Assembly: GCA_039105265.1 (NCBI GenBank)
Contig: JAPFFF010000056.1
Span: 930,001 to 994,000 of the forward strand
Reading direction: 5' to 3'
DNA: 64,000 nt
From: Tritrichomonas musculus
Taxonomy: Eukaryota > Parabasalia > Tritrichomonadida > Tritrichomonadidae
In this document: one piece after another, positions 41,868 through 51,985 of the stretch
Layout of the letters: the number at the start of each line of letters is the position of its first letter
Numbering within the stretch: the stretch's first letter is position 1
Made by a program: the position numbers and the translations under genes
The notes under the pieces: model-generated
The model's input: only the letters and a program-made list of their open reading frames with translations
Database searches by the model: none
Told to the model about the DNA's origin: nothing

Positions 41868-41972
41868 AATATTTGGTATATTAACATTTATGTTTTCATG
41901 AGATAATAAAATATTTATAATCTCAAAATTTAAAATTTTGATTGCCATCATTAACGGTGTGATATTAAAAAA
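41868..41972 (-). other. ANK island C
   Basis: Reads FFNITPLMMAIKILNFEIIN then ILLSHENINVNIP. Confidence 0.75.
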
Positions 41973-42529
41973 AGAAATTTCAAATTTTATTTGAAAATAT
42001 ATTTTAGAATTTCATTAGAAACAACTTTTAAAATTACACAAAAATAGTTAAGTTCTAATATTATATAAAAAAAGGATAGAAATTATATTAAAAACGAATG
42101 ATTTCAAATGTCATTTGAAAAGATTTTTATGAATGTGATTTAAAAAATAAAATGAAATTCTATTTAATTTTTAATATAAATTTGGTCAAAATACTTGATA
42201 TAAAATGTAATAAAAAAGATAAAAAAAACTGAATTGAAATATTTTACTTTTTAACATAATTAAAATAATAAAGTATGAATGCAATTAAAATATTTGATCT
42301 AAAATACAATTTAAAATTTATAAAAAAATGGAATAAAACTAAGAATAAAATGCTATTTAAATAATATAATAAAACTATATTAAAAAGTGTTATATTGAAT
42401 TGTATTTAAAAGTATTATGAATTCTATTAAAAAAAATTGATTGTTATTTTATTAAAATATTAAATTAAAATTTTATTGAAATCAATAATTTTAAATTGTG
42501 TTAAAATATCTAATTAAAATTGAAATGTA

Positions 42530-42618
42530 ATTAACATCTATTTTTTCACAAGATAACAAAATTTTCACCATTTTAATATTTTTTTCTTCGATTGCAAAAT
42601 GTAATGCCGTTTTATAAA
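42530..42618 (-). other. ANK island B
   Basis: Reads FYKTALHFAIEEKNIKMVKI then LLSCEKIDVN. Best match to the ankyrin consensus among the islands. Confidence 0.8.
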
Positions 42619-42856
42619 AATAATAAAATATAATTTTATAATTAACATGATTTGAAACGTAATTGAAATATATTTTCTTAAATGTAATAAAAAAGAATTT
42701 TGGAAATTGTATTAAATTATTTATTGTGAAATACGATTAAATATATAAATAATAAATATAATAAAAAAAATTTTTAAATTCCATAAAATTTTTAGTTTAA
42801 TTTGTTCATTTAAATATTTGATTTTTACATTATTGGAAAACATTTAATGTAAAATA

Positions 42857-43110
42857 TCATCAAATTTTTTGAATATATAATTTTATAAAAATAAAGTAAT
42901 TTATTTCATTTAATATATTAATTGAATTTCATTAATTTTTACTTATTAAATTTCATTAATTTTTACTTATTAAATTTCATTTAAATATTTAATTTAAAAT
43001 GTCATTCAAGTAATTAAATAAAAACATAATTAGAAAAATGAACTTTTAAAATATAATAAAAAATAATGATAAAAATTCTATTGAAAAATGTAGTATAATT
43101 CTTTCATTAG
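42857..43110. repeat. ~24-nt AT-rich tandem array in a spacer of the split ankyrin gene
   Basis: Plus-strand units with core aaatttcattaa recur with cores near 42857, 42882, 42906, 42929, 42953, 42977, 43002 and 43024, a spacing of 22-25 nt. Two adjacent units near 42929-42976 are nearly identical, and farther units diverge. Similar but more degenerate units (core AATTTCATTAAA, AATTTTATTAAA) fill the other spacers, for example 40420-40520 and 42440-42540. Confidence 0.8.
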
Positions 43111-43117
43111 ATTTCAA

Positions 43118-43224
43118 TATAAAAGGTATATTTATATTTATTTCTGGTTTTGCTAAAAGAAGTTTAACAATATCTGTGTAACCTTTTTCAGTGGCAATAT
43201 GTATGGCAGCATAATAAAAAAAGA
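43118..43224 (-). other. ANK island A
   Basis: Reads FFYYAAIHIATEKGYTDIVK then LLLAKPEININIP: one complete ankyrin repeat in an otherwise stop-rich region. Confidence 0.75.
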
Positions 43225-43442
43225 AATTGAAACATCATTAATTTTTTAAAAAAAATTATAATGAGAATATCAAATTAAAAATTTCAAATTTCTTCTTTAT
43301 AATGTCATTAAATATGTGTAGTATTGAATTACATTGAAATTACTACTAAAAACCATATTTTATATATTGATTTGAATTAAATTAAACATTAATGTCTACA
43401 AATGCCATGAAAAAAGTATTATATGAAATTGCATTAAAATAT

Positions 43443-44669
43443 TTAATTCATAAAAAACAGAATTAGTATAAAAATGATATAAATTTCATGAATAAAAAGT
43501 ATATTTTTTAGAATTGAGTGTATTATATTAACATCGATGTCACCTGATTCCAAAAGATATTTAACAATATAATAATGATCATATTGGCATAACTTAACAA
43601 ATGTTGCTGAATTTAGCATCTCTTTCTTAATGTAAAAGAAATTGTAAAATTTGAAAAATTTTGGTTCAATTTTTTGATACAAATAATTTTCAATAATATA
43701 GACAGCAATTTCATTGTGATGGCATTTGATTGCCGTTTTTAATATTTTTATTTTAATATTCGGTTCAATTTTTTTTTCTTCGAGAAAATGAATGATTTCA
43801 TGATTTCTTCCATGAATTGCATAAATCCAATTATATGGAGAAAGCTTGGCACCATTCAAATACAAATATTTGAAGATTTGAATTGACCCATAGAACAATG
43901 TATAATTAAGAAGTGGCGTATTGAATTTTGCTAAGAGTGAATTTGTTTCAAAAATTGATTTTGGAATGTATGTTTCTTCAATAGAAATGTTGGATTTATT
44001 GACATGTTCAACAAATTCTGCAATTGAGTCGTTTTGAATTAATTGGGCAATATAGTTGTCATTTTTTCCAATTTTTCTTTTTGCGTTAAATTGTTCTAAA
44101 TTTGATTCATCATATTCTTCTCTGTAATAATGATCCCTTTTCTCTTTATTCATAAAATGTTTTAACTCTGGATAGAAGTATTTGATATAATTTTCATTTG
44201 ATATCATTTTCTCTGCAATTTGTTCGTTCATCATGATAATTTCTTCCTCTATGAAAAATAAAATAATTCTTTTATTTTTTTGGAAGATTTTTAGAACTTC
44301 CGAACTTGAGAAATATAATTTAATTTCATCTATGAACAGCATTAAAATTTTGAGTAGCTTATCATAAAATGAAGGATATTGGAAATGGTGTTGGCTTATT
44401 CTTGCAATTAAATATAATAATGACTTAATTTTTTGTTTGTCAAATCTTATTTTGAAATCTTCTAATATTTTTTGTAAATTCTCAAAATGAGTTTCACTAT
44501 CTTCATTAGTGTCTAATAATTGAATTATTTTTTCTTGAATTTCTTTCATTTGTTCTAAGTATTCGTCAATATTCATTTTTTTTTTTTTTTTTACAAAATT
44601 CCGGCCCATTTCAAAAGAGGTGATAAGGCGAATTTTTAAATGAACTTTTTTAGGAATAATAATCAACAA
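43443..44669 (-). CDS. DUF3447-type N-terminal part of the split ankyrin gene
   Basis: The ORF is 408 codons. The likely start is Met32 (MNIDEYLEQMKEIQ, ATG 44576), which aligns with the starts of the paralogues at 5660 and 52359; the upstream residues are low-complexity. Shared landmarks are FQKNKRIILFFIEE, KYFYPELKHFM, GKNDNYIAQLIQNDSI, KSIFETNSLL and NYTLFYGSIQIFKYL. Residues ~255-370 are ankyrin-like, ending with FVKLCQYDHYYIVKYLLESG then DIDVN. The last ~25 residues before the stop (ILFIHEIYIIFILILFFMN) are read from the first AT-rich spacer and are unlikely to be native. Confidence 0.75.
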   Translation of the reverse strand: MLIIIPKKVHLKIRLITSFEMGRNFVKKKKKMNIDEYLEQMKEIQEKIIQLLDTNEDSETHFENLQKILEDFKIRFDKQKIKSLLYLIARISQHHFQYPSFYDKLLKILMLFIDEIKLYFSSSEVLKIFQKNKRIILFFIEEEIIMMNEQIAEKMISNENYIKYFYPELKHFMNKEKRDHYYREEYDESNLEQFNAKRKIGKNDNYIAQLIQNDSIAEFVEHVNKSNISIEETYIPKSIFETNSLLAKFNTPLLNYTLFYGSIQIFKYLYLNGAKLSPYNWIYAIHGRNHEIIHFLEEKKIEPNIKIKILKTAIKCHHNEIAVYIIENYLYQKIEPKFFKFYNFFYIKKEMLNSATFVKLCQYDHYYIVKYLLESGDIDVNIIHSILKNILFIHEIYIIFILILFFMN

Positions 44670-45690
44670 AATTAAAAATAAATTAAAAATTTAGTATTAT
44701 GGTGTTGTTATCTTTTCATATAATATACTTTTTTTCAGATTTAATCAAAAAAAATTGTAATTTTATTGATATTTCAAAAAGTCATAATTCATATATTCGT
44801 CATTATTTTTTCTTTTCAACCATTAAATCGCATTTATAAACAGATGATCTCTATTTTTTTAATAAGAAAGCTATTCAATAAATGCGTTTTTGGTCAAAAA
44901 TCAAAAAAATATTTTTCAATTTAAAGAGATTTTTCCTTCTATATTAAAGACCATAGGGATAACTATAGTTTATCTCTTAACTTATCTGGTGCTGGTAAAC
45001 ATATCAAAATATTTTAAAAAAAATTTTTACAATTTTAGCTAGGATTGAGGTTTATTATTGAATACTATTCGATATACGTTAATGATGTAAACTTCACAAA
45101 TATCCCAATATTTTCATTTGACTTTATTTTGGTATCACCATCACAATATGTATTTATTTTAATTAAAATAATATATATAAATCATGATTTTTTAGGTGAG
45201 TGCTTTATTAAAAAAAATTTCACAAAAAATGGTTACACTTTCCGTTCTGAAATCGAATTTTTCCGTAATCATAATGAACTTTTCCGTGATTAAAGTGGAT
45301 ATTTCCGTTATAATCCCGAAAAGACTGTAATATATATAGTTTTCATATGACATGTCATGATAACTACATTCGTCCTCCATTTATGAATGTACAGTTGAAA
45401 TCAGATAAAAATATTTTTTATAAAATGTATTTTTATTACACTTTAAATCCCCATATTTATTTATTTAAAGCCAAACTCAAATTTTTCCTCTCTCTTTAAA
45501 AATTGAACATTTTTTTGGCGGTTGAACCCCCTATAATTTTAATTCATTATCGAGAATGATGTAATATATTTATAATATGTAATTGTAAGTTGTTTAAAGA
45601 TATATAATAAAATATTGAATAAAAAGCAGATCAAAAAGTTTAATTTATTTTTCATTTTAAAAATTCATATAAGTGCACAATCAATTTTTT
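44670..45690. other. Intergenic, ~1 kb
   Basis: No supported gene. A short plus-strand frame (45045-45293) begins at TTG and has random AT-rich composition. A cluster of ttttccgt words occurs at 45235-45320. The interval separates the split ankyrin gene promoter (-) from the 3' end of the second kinase-Sel1 gene (-). Confidence 0.5.
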
Positions 45691-48600
45691 TTATTCAAAT
45701 GCTTCATAAAATAACTCATTAATGTCTTCCATTCTATAGTTTGTATTATCCTTTGGTTTGGATTTAGTCAGATTTAGACGTCCAAATAAAATTGGGTATG
45801 GTGGAGTGTACGTTATTGTTTCCATTGTTTGAATGATTTCATTAATTTCATCAATGAAAATGCTTTGAAATTTTTTATTCTGAACAAGAAAGTCAAATAA
45901 TTGATCTGGATCTCTGAAAACTATTTCATCTTTATATAAATTAGATGAATCTTGATCAAAAAGTGGATCATTGTCATTTCCAAAATGATCAATATCAAAA
46001 AAAGGATAAAAATTCTTTTTTGTTTCATTTTCTTTTAATTTTTTGTTAAGCTTTTCATCTGATCCGTCTCTTTTAGTTGTTTCTTTTTCATCATCTGAAA
46101 TATTTTCTTCTTTTCGGAAAAATTCGGTTGATTTACGATTATTGTCATTGTCGTTTTGTTTTGGAATTGATTTAATTTGTTTTTTGATCTCAGGACTCAA
46201 ATTTGATTGATTTTTTAGATCAAATAAAGGGAAATTGAGAATGAAATCTTTGAGATATAAAAATGGATTGTGGACGCTTGTTTCATTAAATTCAAATACA
46301 AATGAATATGAAAAATCTTTCTCTATTGTTGTATATTTGATAAAAGATTTTCTGAAATACTTTTTCGATTCATCAAAATTTGATAGCAAAAAATAATACT
46401 TGGTGAGTTTCAAATTGGCCAAACAAAGAATGAACAGCATTGATATATTAAGATAACAATCGACTCTATAATTATCTTTAAATTTTAATTTTACATCTTC
46501 ATGCTCTGAAGCTTTAATATAATAAGGAATTCCACTGTCAATGTTTTCATTTTTTTCTTTCAAATATCCAAAATTGTATTCAGCCAGAGAGAAACTTTGA
46601 AGAGAAGCTTTTTCATACATGTATTCAGCGTTTACGATATTATTTAAATAAAATTGATTGATCAATCCAAAGTTGTTTTGGCCAAAAGAATATTCTGCAA
46701 ATGCTGATTCTTTTATACATTCAATTCCTTTTTTTATATCATTTACAGCAAAGATGTAAATCAAGCCAAGATCATTGAAAGATACATATTTAAGTGAATT
46801 AAACATCTTTGAATAAATTATAACTGGTACTTTATTTTCTATCATTTGATATTCAACATCATCCATTTTGCAACATTTGGATAGATATTGAATTGCTTTT
46901 GATATATTGAATTCACATGTGCTGAAATAATCACTCAAAAAAATCATGGATTTTGTATTGTTTTGATTTGCTGCTAATTCAAAATATTGCTTTGCTAAAC
47001 GAAGATCCTTTTTAACACCAAATCCATAAAAATAAATAATTCCAAGCATGTAAAAAGCATCTGGATGATATTCTCTTGCTGCCAATTCAAAATACTTTTT
47101 AGCTTTTTCATAATCTTGTTTGACACCATGGCCTGTATAATACAATAGTCCTAGTTTGAAATTAGCCTGTTGGCTGTTTGTGTTGGCAGCAATTTCATAA
47201 CATTCTTTTGCTTTTTCATAATTTGGCTTGTCACCCATTCCTGATAAATATAAATCACCTAATTCAACAAAAGCACGATAAAAACCATTTTCACACATCA
47301 ATTCCAAATAATATCTTCCTTTTGAGTAATCTTTTGGTGTGCCAAATCCATTTATGTACATATTGGCTAAATAGCTAAGTGCAAAATTGTTGCCATCTTC
47401 AGCTGCCAATTCAAAATAATATTTTGCTTTTTCATAATTTCTTTCAACACCTTTACCATTGTAATATAATACTCCTAGCTCATGTTGTGCTTCTGAATTA
47501 TCATCTTCAGCAGCTAATTCAAAATATTCTTTTGCTTTTTCATAGCTTTGTTTGACACATTTTCCATCCAAATAAACTTTTCCTAAGAAGAACGATGCTT
47601 TTGAATTATCTTCCTCTGCTGCTAATTCAAGATATTTCATTGCGTTTGTATAATTCAGTATCCCATAATCATTGTAATCATAATAATATAAAATACCTAA
47701 AAAATAGAGAGCTTTTGAAATATCGCTTTTTGCTGCTAATTCCAAATATTCTATTGCTTTTTCACAATTCTTATCAACACCATTGCCAAAATAATGCATG
47801 TGTCCCAAATAAACAAATGCTTTTTGAATATTATTTTGAGCAGCTAACTCAAAATACTCTTTAGCTTTACCAAAATTATGATCAACACCTCGACCTTTGT
47901 AATAAATTTTGCCTAATTTATACAATGCTTTTGAATTTCCTTTTTCTGCTGCTGATTCAAAATATTTTTTCGCTTTCATGAAATTGGGCTCAACATAATC
48001 ACCTTCATAAAAAAATTCACCTAAACTATACAATGCATCTGGATTGTCTTCATTGGCTGCTAATTTATAATAATATATTGCCTGAGAAATGTCTAATTCA
48101 GCATCATCTCCATAATAGTAAATATTTCCTAAATTGTTATAAGCTTTTGCATTTCCATTTTCCGCAGATTGATTAAATTTTTTTAAAGCTTTTGTGATAT
48201 TTTTATTAGTTCCATAACCAAATAAATATAATTCACCTAATTTATTTTGAGCTGATGCATTTTGTTGTTGAGATGATAATGCATAATATTTTCTTGCTTC
48301 TTTGTAATCTTGTTTGACACCGTGGCCTTTTTTATATAGATTTCCTAATTTAAAAAGTGCCTCTGAATGATTTTGTGTGGCTGCCAATTCATAATATTCT
48401 TTAGCTTTTATATAGTCTTGTTTAACGCCTAGGCCTTTATGATAAATAAATCCCAGCTTGAATTGAGCCTCTTGATCATCTAGATTAGCTGCCATTTCAT
48501 AATATTCTTTTGCTTTTAAGTAATCTTGATTTACAATCTTGCCTCGAAAATAAATATTTCCAAGAATTAAAGAAGCTTTTGAATTATTTTCTTGCGCTGC

Positions 48601-50439
48601 CATATTGTAATATTTAATTGCAAGTGATCTGTTTTTATCACTTCGATAACGAAGCAAATACTCACCAAAATCTAAAAAGCAGAAAGATCTGTCATCATAA
48701 TCATATGAAATATGAATGATCAAATAATGCAAAAGATTATCTAAATAGTTGCTCAATTTCTCAGGATAATCAAATAAAATTCTGATTGTTTCATAGACAA
48801 AAATATAAATTGATTGACTCTTTTCTTTTCCATCATTAATTAAATATTTTTCAAGGTAACTTGGTGAACTCATTTCTTCAACAATATGAGTTTTTATTTC
48901 ATCATGAGTCATTCTTTCACTTGGCGTATATTTGATGCATGATTGAAAAACTTCTTGCATATTCTTTGATGCATGAGGAAGAGGTATTTCATGATCTTCA
49001 TTTTTTAAATGCAAATTATAAAACTCTTTTTTCAAATCTTTCTTTTCAAACAAATAATAAATTATCAAACCAAATGAATAAATGTCACTAGAGAAAGATA
49101 ATTTAGGATCACCGCTATATTGTTCTGGTGAAAAATATAAAGGCGATCCAATATCATTTGTTATGTTTACTATTTCATGTTCTTCGTCAATCATTCGAAT
49201 TGTTTCAAAGTCTGTTATATAAGGATAAAAATCATGATCAATCAGAATATTCAATGGTTTGAAATCACGATAAATGAGTGAATTTTTATGCAAATAATCA
49301 ATCCCTTGGTATATCCTATTGATTGATATTAAAGCATATAATTCAGTTTCCTTTTGTTCATGTGACATAGCATAAGATATCAAAGAGTTATTACATAAAT
49401 ATTCATAAACAAAACCTTGAATATCTTCATCATTCATCAAAAAGCCATAAAATCGCATAAAGCATCTATGTGAATAATTTTTACAAAAATTGACTTCATT
49501 TTTAAATGAACTTGAGTCTGTATCAAGATTTATAACTTTTTTAAGTAAAAAAATATAAAACGTTTCAATGTGAAAAACCAAATAAAAGATCGATGTATCA
49601 TTTCTGTAAACATCTCTTAATGTTATAAAATCATTTTGTTTAAAATTTTTATAATTTAAAGGTTCATTATTATTAATATCTTCTTCTTCTATTTCTTCTT
49701 GAAGAGCATCGAAATAAGGCACTGAATATGATGGACAGTCACTTTTCATGAATTTAATTAACGTTTTTTTGAGACTTTTCTTTTGTGTTTTATTCTTTGT
49801 TTTTTCTTTTCTAAAATTAAACGTAAAAAATCTTTGGTCAGTAAAATAATCAGTTGGATAAAAATATCTTCGAATCATATAGCATGAAATTGGCCGAATT
49901 GTGCATTCAATAAATTTGTTTTGTTCAATTTCATCTGAAAAATAATTGCAAAAATTTTCAATTTCTTTTTTTATATGATAAATTTCTATTTTTGTTAATT
50001 TCTCATTGTTACGATCAAACTTGCAGCTGGCATTAATAATGGCCATTGATTTTTCAGTTTGAATTTTTGAAAAGAACTTTTCTACAACTTGAATATCAAC
50101 TTTTTCTAAAATGTGACAATGTCCTTCAAAGCAAATTATAGCTTCTATTCCAAATTCTGTATCAATAAAATCTTTTTTGTTGTTTTTTTGAGACAAATAA
50201 ACACTTTGGTATAAATTGGAATACATATAGGTTATAAATTTCGAATTTTCTGTAATATGTTGTAATTGTTTCACAAGGCTATTGTCCGCGTTAGAAATAA
50301 AAAAATTAAAGTTTCCGCTGTAAACGGCAAAAGGGATAAATTTAATTTGAAATGAATTATATATTTTCAAAAGTGCTGGATCTTTGATATTGTTGATCGA
50401 GCACATATTTGGGATAACAGTAAACGATAAATCTTCCAT
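45691..50439 (-). CDS. Atypical protein kinase with ~16 C-terminal Sel1 repeats
   Basis: 1582 residues, full-length paralogue of the gene at 9407. The start MEDLSFTVIPNM is a clean ATG at 50439. The kinase-like domain spans ~270-520: LRDVYRNDTSIFYLV replaces the Gly loop, LLKK carries the Lys, IYRDFKPLNIL (HRD is YRD, ~residue 390), TDFETI (DFG is DFE), SPEQYSGDPKLSFSSDIYSFG. About 16 Sel1-like repeats run from ~610 to ~1190, followed by degenerate repeats, an acidic/basic low-complexity insert (~1430-1500, SDDEKETTKRDGSDEKLNKK) and a conserved tail (YPILFGRLNLTKSK...YRMEDINELFYEAFE). The same HRD/DFG departures in both copies argue that this kinase class is atypical by design, not by decay. 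Likely a signalling scaffold. Confidence 0.87.
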   Translation of the reverse strand: MEDLSFTVIPNMCSINNIKDPALLKIYNSFQIKFIPFAVYSGNFNFFISNADNSLVKQLQHITENSKFITYMYSNLYQSVYLSQKNNKKDFIDTEFGIEAIICFEGHCHILEKVDIQVVEKFFSKIQTEKSMAIINASCKFDRNNEKLTKIEIYHIKKEIENFCNYFSDEIEQNKFIECTIRPISCYMIRRYFYPTDYFTDQRFFTFNFRKEKTKNKTQKKSLKKTLIKFMKSDCPSYSVPYFDALQEEIEEEDINNNEPLNYKNFKQNDFITLRDVYRNDTSIFYLVFHIETFYIFLLKKVINLDTDSSSFKNEVNFCKNYSHRCFMRFYGFLMNDEDIQGFVYEYLCNNSLISYAMSHEQKETELYALISINRIYQGIDYLHKNSLIYRDFKPLNILIDHDFYPYITDFETIRMIDEEHEIVNITNDIGSPLYFSPEQYSGDPKLSFSSDIYSFGLIIYYLFEKKDLKKEFYNLHLKNEDHEIPLPHASKNMQEVFQSCIKYTPSERMTHDEIKTHIVEEMSSPSYLEKYLINDGKEKSQSIYIFVYETIRILFDYPEKLSNYLDNLLHYLIIHISYDYDDRSFCFLDFGEYLLRYRSDKNRSLAIKYYNMAAQENNSKASLILGNIYFRGKIVNQDYLKAKEYYEMAANLDDQEAQFKLGFIYHKGLGVKQDYIKAKEYYELAATQNHSEALFKLGNLYKKGHGVKQDYKEARKYYALSSQQQNASAQNKLGELYLFGYGTNKNITKALKKFNQSAENGNAKAYNNLGNIYYYGDDAELDISQAIYYYKLAANEDNPDALYSLGEFFYEGDYVEPNFMKAKKYFESAAEKGNSKALYKLGKIYYKGRGVDHNFGKAKEYFELAAQNNIQKAFVYLGHMHYFGNGVDKNCEKAIEYLELAAKSDISKALYFLGILYYYDYNDYGILNYTNAMKYLELAAEEDNSKASFFLGKVYLDGKCVKQSYEKAKEYFELAAEDDNSEAQHELGVLYYNGKGVERNYEKAKYYFELAAEDGNNFALSYLANMYINGFGTPKDYSKGRYYLELMCENGFYRAFVELGDLYLSGMGDKPNYEKAKECYEIAANTNSQQANFKLGLLYYTGHGVKQDYEKAKKYFELAAREYHPDAFYMLGIIYFYGFGVKKDLRLAKQYFELAANQNNTKSMIFLSDYFSTCEFNISKAIQYLSKCCKMDDVEYQMIENKVPVIIYSKMFNSLKYVSFNDLGLIYIFAVNDIKKGIECIKESAFAEYSFGQNNFGLINQFYLNNIVNAEYMYEKASLQSFSLAEYNFGYLKEKNENIDSGIPYYIKASEHEDVKLKFKDNYRVDCYLNISMLFILCLANLKLTKYYFLLSNFDESKKYFRKSFIKYTTIEKDFSYSFVFEFNETSVHNPFLYLKDFILNFPLFDLKNQSNLSPEIKKQIKSIPKQNDNDNNRKSTEFFRKEENISDDEKETTKRDGSDEKLNKKLKENETKKNFYPFFDIDHFGNDNDPLFDQDSSNLYKDEIVFRDPDQLFDFLVQNKKFQSIFIDEINEIIQTMETITYTPPYPILFGRLNLTKSKPKDNTNYRMEDINELFYEAFE

Positions 50440-50674
50440 TTGATATTGAAAACCCTAACTATTTGTTTTTTAAATTTTAAAAATTTTTTTAAAAAAAATA
50501 TAACCATTTTTTGTTGAGATAAAAATGAAGATTTGATTGGCTGAGACAGAAGAGATTGGATGTAATTAACATAGAACTTTAATTTAAATAGTCAATATTG
50601 ATTTTTATCGGCATTTTTCTTTTTGGTCAGGTTTTTAAAAACGTTATTTTTTATATTTTTTTCCTTGTTAGAAA

Positions 50675-51985
50675 ATGAGCAATATTATGCAAGCTAAGCT
50701 TGACACATCGTGCATATTAACAATTCCATTCCAAATATATGAAAAGGACTTTACTTTTATTGTCAATGGGGAAGAATTTAAAACAAATCGTTTGATTGCT
50801 AGTCTTATATCGCCTAAAATCAGTAAAATGCAAACCAATGATCCAACAATTTCACAATTCACCATTGAAACACAAAACAAAGGAAATTTTCAGCCCTTTC
50901 TTAATCTTATCAATTTTCAGCAAAACCACTTCCAATTAGAAGATATTCCATTCATTGAAGAAGTTGTTGGCATTCTTGGAAGCGATTATCTTTCTTTTGT
51001 TCACCCAGAAAGTCAATCAGAAATAACCACAGACAATGTTTTTGATAAAATCATCAAGCATATATCATATCCAAACGTCAATTCTCAGCTAATTCAAGAA
51101 GATATAGAGCTGATTGCATCACTATTTTATCAAATCAACCAGGACATGTTAATTGAAAAATTTGAAATTTTAAATATTGATGTGATCAGAAGAATATTGA
51201 CTAGCCCACAACTTATGCTCAAATCAGAAGATCAGCTCGTTTCAATTATCAATGAATTATATTTAAAAGATCCAGACTTCTCTGTTTTGTATGAATATGT
51301 CAATTTTGAGTACATAAGTGAAGTGAAAATGTTTGAATTTTTATCAATTTTCAATATTGATGATCTTACAAATTCAACATGGAAGAAAATATCAAACAGA
51401 CTTCTTAAGAAAGTATTAACCATAGAATCAATTAAAGGAAATCGATATTTTGATGTTGTAAATAATGTTGACCAATTTATCATTCAAATTCCTTCTAAGG
51501 GAGACAATCAGTTCGATGGAATTATTCGTTTTATTGGTTCACAAAATGATTCAAATTACATTGAGATCACATCATCTCCATTTCAAAAGGACTGTAATCC
51601 GAAAAATGCAATCATGTATAATGACATTGAAAAAGGTTTTTCATCATCAAATGATAATGCTTTTATCTGCTTCAACTTCAAACGTTATCGTGCAATTCCA
51701 ACAAGTTACACAATTCGTTCTTGGAATTCATCACCAGATTCATCCCATCCAAAGGGATGGGTGATTGAAGGCTCAAATGATAATAATGAATTTGAAATCC
51801 TTGACGAACAGCATGATTGCTCTCTGCTGAATGGAAACAGTCTCGTTTGTACTTTCACTATTGATAACCCCCAGCATAAAAAGTATCAATATCTTCGAAT
51901 GAGAAGTACGCAATCTGACTGGTTTAATTCTAACGACTTAGATATAAACTCTATCGAGTTTAATGGTGGATTAATTATTTTATAA
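50675..51985 (+). CDS. BTB-like/BACK protein with C-terminal F5/8-type C (discoidin-like) domain
   Basis: 436 residues. Residues ~20-115 form a BTB-like domain (YEKDFTFIVNGEEFKTNRLIASLISPKISK, a common trichomonad N-terminus). ~120-240 are BACK-like helices (RRILTSPQLMLKSEDQLVSI). ~265-436 are a beta-rich F5/8C-like domain (FDGIIRFIG, ITSSPFQKDCNPKNAI, TSYTIRSWNSSP, HPKGWVIEGSND, KYQYLRMRSTQSDW). In animals and amoebae this pair occurs in Kelch/BTBD-type adaptors. Here it is likely an intracellular ligand-binding or substrate-adaptor protein; there is no signal peptide. Intact ORF with ATG at 50675 and stop at 51983. Confidence 0.83.
   Translation: MSNIMQAKLDTSCILTIPFQIYEKDFTFIVNGEEFKTNRLIASLISPKISKMQTNDPTISQFTIETQNKGNFQPFLNLINFQQNHFQLEDIPFIEEVVGILGSDYLSFVHPESQSEITTDNVFDKIIKHISYPNVNSQLIQEDIELIASLFYQINQDMLIEKFEILNIDVIRRILTSPQLMLKSEDQLVSIINELYLKDPDFSVLYEYVNFEYISEVKMFEFLSIFNIDDLTNSTWKKISNRLLKKVLTIESIKGNRYFDVVNNVDQFIIQIPSKGDNQFDGIIRFIGSQNDSNYIEITSSPFQKDCNPKNAIMYNDIEKGFSSSNDNAFICFNFKRYRAIPTSYTIRSWNSSPDSSHPKGWVIEGSNDNNEFEILDEQHDCSLLNGNSLVCTFTIDNPQHKKYQYLRMRSTQSDWFNSNDLDINSIEFNGGLIIL

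Larger units (their letters stand above)
38997..44576 (-). pseudogene. Split ankyrin-repeat gene: DUF3447 N-terminus plus eight single-ANK islands and a cap, separated by AT-rich arrays
   Basis: On the minus strand the DUF3447-type gene (ATG 44576) reads to its first ankyrin repeat, ending GDIDVN near 43527. Eight further ankyrin repeats follow in the same orientation, each open and free of stops over ~28-33 codons, then a terminal half-repeat CKKPIDYAPNEQIRHLLIK with stop at 38997-38999. Islands end at an I-(D/N)-x-N motif and the next begins at F-x-x-T-P-L-H-x-A, so removing the spacers would give a continuous solenoid with normal spacing. Spacers are ~340-640 bp, full of stops, and built partly of ~24-nt AT-rich tandem units. 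I find no consistent GT/AG or trichomonad branch-acceptor motif at island edges. Labelled pseudogene because splicing is unproven; a multi-exon functional gene remains possible. Confidence 0.6.

Noticed and set aside
38657-43440. Centromere or pure satellite interpretation of the AT-rich desert
   Set aside because: The presence of eight same-strand intact ankyrin repeats and a C-terminal cap shows that the region derives from a gene.
39000-43500. Conventional spliceosomal introns between ankyrin islands
   Set aside because: Not accepted as a call: no shared GT donor, AG acceptor or ACTAAC-like branch motif was found at the island edges. Kept only as one hypothesis.
45045-45293. 82-codon plus ORF
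   Set aside because: Non-ATG start and AT-driven composition. No homology recognised.
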